From the NCBI GenBank assembly GCA_018067265.1, contig JAGPUY010000229.1, positions 1 through 6,663 of the forward strand: DNA of 6,663 bases, written 5' to 3'. The DNA comes from Oceanihabitans sp. Its GTDB lineage: Bacteria; Bacteroidota; Bacteroidia; Flavobacteriales; Flavobacteriaceae. A model generated the notes under the pieces. The model saw nothing but the letters and a program-made list of their open reading frames with translations, was not told where the DNA came from and ran no database searches. Shown piece after piece: positions 4,051 to 6,663 of the stretch (positions are counted from its first letter, which is position 1; the number at the start of each line of letters is the position of its first letter). The position numbers and the translations under genes were made by a program.

Positions 4051-5979
4051 ATGAAGAATTTAATATATATATTCAGTTTCGTTTTATTATTCAGTTGTGC
4101 AACAACAACACAAGCGCAAAACTATAAAACACATAAAGTAAGATCTGGAGAAACCATTGAAGGTATTGCAAAACAATACAACATAACGCCTTATGATATA
4201 TATGCATTAAATCCAGATGCCAAAAAAGAATTAAAGGATAATGCGGTTCTAATTATTCCGAATTCTAAAATAGCAACACCAGAAACCATAACGACAACCG
4301 TAAGAGAGTTTCAAAACTTTAAAGAACATAAGGTAAAACGTAAAGAAACCCTGTACAGTTTATCTAAAAAGTATAATGTAGCCCAAGACGAAATTAAAAA
4401 ACACAATCCGTCATTATATGCCAATAACTTAAGAAAAGGAGACCGAATTAAAATTCCGGTTTACAAAACAAAAACAATTGTAGAAACCGTAAAAACAACT
4501 AGTGATTATACCGTTTTACCAAAAGAAGGAAAATGGCGAATTGCGTATAAATTCGGAATTACAGTAGATGAGCTAGAAGCCTTAAATCCTAATATGGGAG
4601 CGACATTGGATGTTGGACAAATACTACAAGTGCCAATCCTAGAAACTGCAGAGGTAAAACAAATTGACGAAAGATATTCGTACTATTCGGTGTTACCAAA
4701 AGAAGGTTTTTATCGTTTAAAAATTAAATTAGGACTAGAGCAAGAAGCACTAGAAGCGTTAAACCCAATATTAAAAGAAACAGGATTAAAATCAGGAATG
4801 GTTTTAAAAATTCCATTTTCTAGTGACATAACAGAAACAGGAGAATCTTTAGCGAATAGCACAACAGCTGCCGCTTCCAGTCTAGTTAGTAAAATTAGAA
4901 ATTACGAAACTAAAAACATTGCCATCCTATTACCTTTTAAATTAAACAGAGTAAATGCCGATTCTGTTTATGACGCTAAAAAGCAGATTGAAAACGATAA
5001 CTTTTTAGGTACTTCTTTAGATTTTCATTCCGGAGTTTTAATGGCGGTAGATTCGCTTAAAAAACTAGGAATTTCTTTAAAAGTAGATGTATACGATACT
5101 AAAAATGAATTAAGTGAAGTTTCTCATTTATTAAATACTAAAAATATTGAAGACGCAGATGCGGTTATTGGTCCGTTAATGACTAAAAATTTCGAACGTG
5201 TTGCTTCTCACTTAAAAGGGAAAAATATTCCTGTGATTTCTCCTAATTTAAAGGATTTAAAATTATCAGAAAACGTGTTTCAGTCCATGCCTTCTTCCGC
5301 TTTATTACAAACAAAAATGATTAGTTTTGTTAAGGCAGATAGTACCAAAAGTCATGTGATTATTATTGCAGATGCTAAAAATTCAGCAATTAGTAATGCT
5401 ATAAAAAGAGAAATTGGTACGGCATCACAAATACATTCAAGAAAAGATAAAGAAGGAAAAGATTCGTATTATGTTTTAGAAAATGATATTGTTGGTAAAT
5501 TAAAACGAGGAAAAAATATCATCTTTTTAGAAACCGGAAATTATACTTTTGTATCTAATGTTACTAGTATTTTAAACTCGTTAAATAACAACGATACTAA
5601 AATTGTTTTGGCAACCACCAATATGAATGCTGCCTTTGAGAATGATGAGATTTCCAACTATCATTTATCGAATCTTAATTTTCATTTTCCAACCGTTTCT
5701 AAAACCTATAATGATGATGAAAATGCTTTTGCCAAAGAGTACAAGAAAAAATACGGAGCAACTCCAAATAAAACAGCAGTTAGAGGTTTTGATTTGATGA
5801 TGGATGTTGTTTTGCGTCTTTCGGCTTCAGAAAGTATTTATAGCTCTGTAAACGAGTTTCCGTTAACGGAATATGTAGAAAATAAATTCGCATATCACAA
5901 ACACCTTTTCGGAGGATATTATAACAATACGATATACGTAGTGAAATATGAAGATTTAAAAATAGTAGAAGCGAAATAA
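4051..5979 (+). CDS. Exported LysM (x4) protein with type-1 periplasmic-binding fold
   Basis: This 642-residue protein starts with an export signal, MKNLIYIFSFVLLFSC. Cys16 could be a lipidation site (LFSC, with an unusual Phe at -2); otherwise cleavage after TTTQA is likely. Four LysM peptidoglycan-binding repeats follow at about 27-70, 92-136, 152-195 and 211-255. The first two are typical (HKVRSGETIEGIAKQYNI; HKVKRKETLYSLSKKYNV) and the last two diverged (VLPKEG in place of the usual PGDT). After a linker, residues 286-640 resemble an ABC-type amino-acid-binding protein: NIAILLPF, then LDFHSGVLMAVDSL (323-336), DADAVIGPL (368-376), IPVISPNLK (393-401) and RGFDLMMDVVLRL (578-590). It probably sits in the periplasm or outer membrane bound to the wall. 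No permease or ATPase gene is nearby, so a transport role is doubtful. Its stop lies 1 nt before the next ATG, implying translational coupling. Architecture is confident; function unknown. Confidence 0.88.
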   Translation: MKNLIYIFSFVLLFSCATTTQAQNYKTHKVRSGETIEGIAKQYNITPYDIYALNPDAKKELKDNAVLIIPNSKIATPETITTTVREFQNFKEHKVKRKETLYSLSKKYNVAQDEIKKHNPSLYANNLRKGDRIKIPVYKTKTIVETVKTTSDYTVLPKEGKWRIAYKFGITVDELEALNPNMGATLDVGQILQVPILETAEVKQIDERYSYYSVLPKEGFYRLKIKLGLEQEALEALNPILKETGLKSGMVLKIPFSSDITETGESLANSTTAAASSLVSKIRNYETKNIAILLPFKLNRVNADSVYDAKKQIENDNFLGTSLDFHSGVLMAVDSLKKLGISLKVDVYDTKNELSEVSHLLNTKNIEDADAVIGPLMTKNFERVASHLKGKNIPVISPNLKDLKLSENVFQSMPSSALLQTKMISFVKADSTKSHVIIIADAKNSAISNAIKREIGTASQIHSRKDKEGKDSYYVLENDIVGKLKRGKNIIFLETGNYTFVSNVTSILNSLNNNDTKIVLATTNMNAAFENDEISNYHLSNLNFHFPTVSKTYNDDENAFAKEYKKKYGATPNKTAVRGFDLMMDVVLRLSASESIYSSVNEFPLTEYVENKFAYHKHLFGGYYNNTIYVVKYEDLKIVEAK

Positions 5980-5980
5980 A

Positions 5981-6526
5981 ATGTTTTTAAGAATATGCCT
6001 TATCCTTTTTTGTACAGTCACACTTCATAAAGAAGCGTCTACAATTTCTTGGAGTGCATCGTACCAACTTTCTTGGAGCGATTTTAAAGGACCTTCAAAA
6101 ACAGATACAGATGCCGTGGCAACAACAGCTTCTGGTATTACCTTTAGTTATTCGATTAAAAAAACAAGTAAAAAAGAAATCGTAGGTTTTAAAACAAAGA
6201 TATTTGCGCATTTTTATCCCGAGAAATCTTGGTATAAAGCAGAGGAAGCAGACAATCACATCTTAGCACATGAGCAATTTCATTTTAATATTACCGAGTT
6301 GCACGCTAGAAAGTTTAGACAACGCGTATCGCAATTAGAAGCATCACCTGCTTTAAACAAGCAACTAGGTAAAATACATCAAGAGATAAATCAAGAGCTT
6401 TCTAGTCTTCAAAAACTCTATGATGCAGAAACCGATTTTTCTAGAAATTACGAACTACAATCCCATTGGCAAAATCATATCGAAACCGAATTAGCCAAAT
6501 TAGAGACCTTTAAATCGAAACAATAG
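5981..6526 (+). CDS. DUF922 protein, probable secreted zinc-dependent peptidase
   Basis: The 181-residue product begins with a short hydrophobic segment (MFLRICLILFCTVTL), a likely signal peptide or anchor; the cleavage site is unclear. The mature part starts with SWSASYQLSWSDFKGPS, whose LSWSDFKG (30-37) is typical of the DUF922 family. The central segment HILAHEQFHFNITELHARKF contains HEQFH (97-101), a canonical HExxH zinc-binding and catalytic motif, with Glu106 and His108 just after as possible third ligands. The C-terminal half is helical and charged and includes YDAETDFSRNYELQSHWQ (147-164), another block I associate with the family. Family peptidase activity is a prediction from this motif; substrate and activity are unknown. 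The ATG is 1 nt after the LysM gene stop (TAAAATG) and the stop is 2 nt before the next ATG, so the three genes almost certainly share an mRNA. Confidence 0.85.
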   Translation: MFLRICLILFCTVTLHKEASTISWSASYQLSWSDFKGPSKTDTDAVATTASGITFSYSIKKTSKKEIVGFKTKIFAHFYPEKSWYKAEEADNHILAHEQFHFNITELHARKFRQRVSQLEASPALNKQLGKIHQEINQELSSLQKLYDAETDFSRNYELQSHWQNHIETELAKLETFKSKQ

Positions 6527-6528
6527 GC

Positions 6529-6663
6529 ATGCAATTACAGCCAGATAGAGAATTTCTTGTGAAACTCGCACATACCAAAATGCCTTTTGGTAAGTATGAA
6601 GGTCGGTATTTAATTGATTTACCAGAACATTATGTGGTTTGGTATCACAACAAAGGATTCCCA
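6529..6663 (+). CDS. DUF3820 family protein, 5' part only (runs off the window)
   Basis: The frame is open from the ATG at 6529 to the last base and gives 45 residues. The segment MPFGKYEGRYLIDLPEHYVVWYHNKGFP is highly characteristic of the small DUF3820 family (Pfam also names it a putative quorum-sensing-regulated virulence factor). Family members are short, so probably more than half is visible. There is no signal peptide, so it is expected in the cytosol, unlike the two genes before it. It starts 2 nt after the DUF922 stop, which makes it the third gene of the operon or one joined by read-through. The family's biochemical role is not established to my knowledge. Confidence 0.88.
   Translation, partial: MQLQPDREFLVKLAHTKMPFGKYEGRYLIDLPEHYVVWYHNKGFP

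Noticed and set aside
4051..5979. Change of codon flavour between the LysM half and the binding-fold half, suggesting a recent fusion
   Set aside because: The second half uses somewhat more T-ending codons, but the shift is modest and gradual and can be explained by amino-acid content. It is not enough to claim transfer or fusion.

Overview
The window is AT-rich chromosomal DNA that reads like a member of the Bacteroidota, most likely family Flavobacteriaceae. The signs are A/T-ending codons, almost no usable Shine-Dalgarno sequences, a TAnnTTTG-type promoter motif, and the gene content (BshC, GuaA, a LysM/periplasmic-binding-fold protein, DUF922 and DUF3820). Every supported gene is on the + strand. 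I see no rRNA, tRNA, CRISPR array, transposase or phage gene.

Layout. Positions 1-33 may be the last codons of an upstream gene. An AT-rich leader follows, with a weak promoter-like motif, and then bshC (197-1798), the cysteine-adding enzyme of bacillithiol synthesis. Next is a 407-bp gap (1799-2205) without a gene but with layered short tandem repeats: a 14-unit CAGTnnn heptamer array, a 4-unit 10-bp array of CTCnGTGnnn type, and a second heptamer array of 6 units. After these come a 12-bp direct repeat at 21-bp spacing and a TAnnTTTG motif only 3 nt before the start codon of guaA (2206-3741, GMP synthase).

A second gap (3742-4050, 309 bp) has no gene. It holds an imperfect inverted repeat with a T8 tract just after guaA, a perfect 51-bp palindrome, a short direct repeat with weak hairpins, and a GC-rich hairpin 8 nt before the next start codon. 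Then comes a compact gene group with 1-nt and 2-nt spacings: an exported protein with four LysM repeats and a type-1 periplasmic-binding fold (4051-5979), a DUF922 protein with an HExxH zinc-peptidase motif (5981-6526), and the first 45 codons of a DUF3820 protein (6529 to the window end).

How the genes relate. bshC and guaA are metabolic housekeeping genes, each apparently expressed on its own. The last three look like one transcription unit linking a cell-wall-binding receptor-like protein, a probable secreted metallopeptidase and a small protein without a signal peptide. What this trio does is not known to me. The two gaps look like landing sites for dispersed intergenic repeats of Bacteroidota genomes; that family assignment is from memory and was not searched. 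The least explained signals are the fixed-period repeat arrays, the perfect palindrome, and the LysM-receptor/zincin operon.
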